This document shows positions 63,820 to 64,000 of a stretch of 64,000 nucleotides of DNA, piece after piece. A program made the position numbers and the translations under genes. Source of the DNA: CATOSP01 sp965237775 (GTDB taxonomy: Bacteria > Chloroflexota > Dehalococcoidia > Lucifugimonadales > UBA3495); contig OZ250155.1 in NCBI GenBank assembly GCA_965237775.1, positions 992,001 through 1,056,000 of the forward strand, read 5' to 3'. A model generated the notes under the pieces. It was not told where the DNA came from and ran no database searches. It saw only the letters and a program-made list of their open reading frames with translations. Each line of letters begins with the position of its first letter. The first letter of the stretch is position 1.

Positions 63820-64000
63820 GGTGGACCCAGGAAATTGGACAGGTGGTCAAGTGAGGGTGCCGCTCTTAAATTAGATGCAGCGTTGGCTGTCAAGAAGAGT
63901 CGGACATGAAGAAACGGAGGAAGCACAGCCGGGCCAAGCGGCGGGAGACGGTGGAGCTGAGGCATCCTTCCCTATAGGCAGTACGCCCTTGCGCCGTGTC
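63820..64000 (+). other. Window end, no gene recognised
   Basis: Only a 23-codon basic frame (MKKRRKHSRAKRRETVELRH, from 63906) is seen; it has no supporting evidence. Confidence 0.35.

Noticed and set aside
1..64000. tRNA, rRNA, riboswitch or replication-origin signals
   Set aside because: I looked for GGTTCGAATCC-type T-arms, conserved rRNA segments and DnaA-box clusters by eye and saw none that hold up; a covariance-model scan would be decisive.

Overview
The window is a GC-rich bacterial segment, most likely from an environmental member of the Chloroflexota (Dehalococcoidia/SAR202-like). This is inferred from its gene content: a luciferase-like F420-type oxidoreductase, a deazaflavin-type nitroreductase, CaiB/BaiF CoA-transferases, an MmgE/PrpD protein, VOC and metallo-beta-lactamase-fold enzymes, and a substrate-binding lipoprotein with a charged Val/Glu/Lys linker. 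No rRNA, tRNA or CRISPR array was found.

Region 1 (1-9.3 kb) is an accessory island. A partial SpoU methylase and an orphan beta-sandwich protein precede three minus-strand genes: an N6-adenine DNA methyltransferase with a possible nuclease-like N-terminus, a Schlafen/AlbA_2 protein and a DUF4238-like protein. Two nearly identical 1,227-bp IS630-family elements in opposite orientations sit at CTAG sites inside the methyltransferase and the DUF4238 gene. Removing each element with one TA copy restores both reading frames exactly (958 and 328 codons). A truncated PIN toxin gene follows.

Region 2 (9.4-21.9 kb) is metabolic and efflux. It holds an SDR protein without the usual catalytic Tyr, an MmgE/PrpD protein, an EmrAB-like plus MFS efflux operon with a divergent TetR gene and a perfect palindromic operator candidate, an FAH-family hydrolase behind a 181-bp tandem duplication of its own 5' end, a GlcG/HbpS-like protein, a methyltransferase, a MetX-like hydrolase, another MFS exporter and a deazaflavin-dependent nitroreductase.

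Region 3 (22-33.4 kb) is a catabolic block: phosphotriesterase-like hydrolase, thioredoxin-fold lipoprotein, arylsulfotransferase-like protein, frameshifted DapA-like aldolase, two VOC proteins, an MBL hydrolase, a ThDP enzyme, a CoA-transferase and a 2Fe-2S ferredoxin-like protein. The lipoprotein is the best novelty candidate. Its redoxin CxxC motif reads TGA-Pro-Val-Cys in frame, with a hairpin placed as expected for a bacterial SECIS, so it is probably a selenoprotein. Two related MITE-like elements flank this block.

Region 4 (33.4-43.4 kb) holds a large lipoprotein combining a degenerate trypsin-like domain, an HExxH peptidase and TPRs; an IS701-like transposase remnant; two secreted proteins of unknown function; a decayed CoA-transferase; and a peptide-type ABC importer without ATPase genes. 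Region 5 (43.9-64 kb) is more conserved: TypA/BipA, YgjP-like metallohydrolase, F420-type oxidoreductase, MetE-like protein, OsmC and rhodanese, HigA with a truncated HigB, copper amine oxidase, M20 amidohydrolase, zinc-ribbon protein, RpoD-type sigma factor, HTH regulators, a TPR protein, an RRM protein and a DEAD-box helicase.
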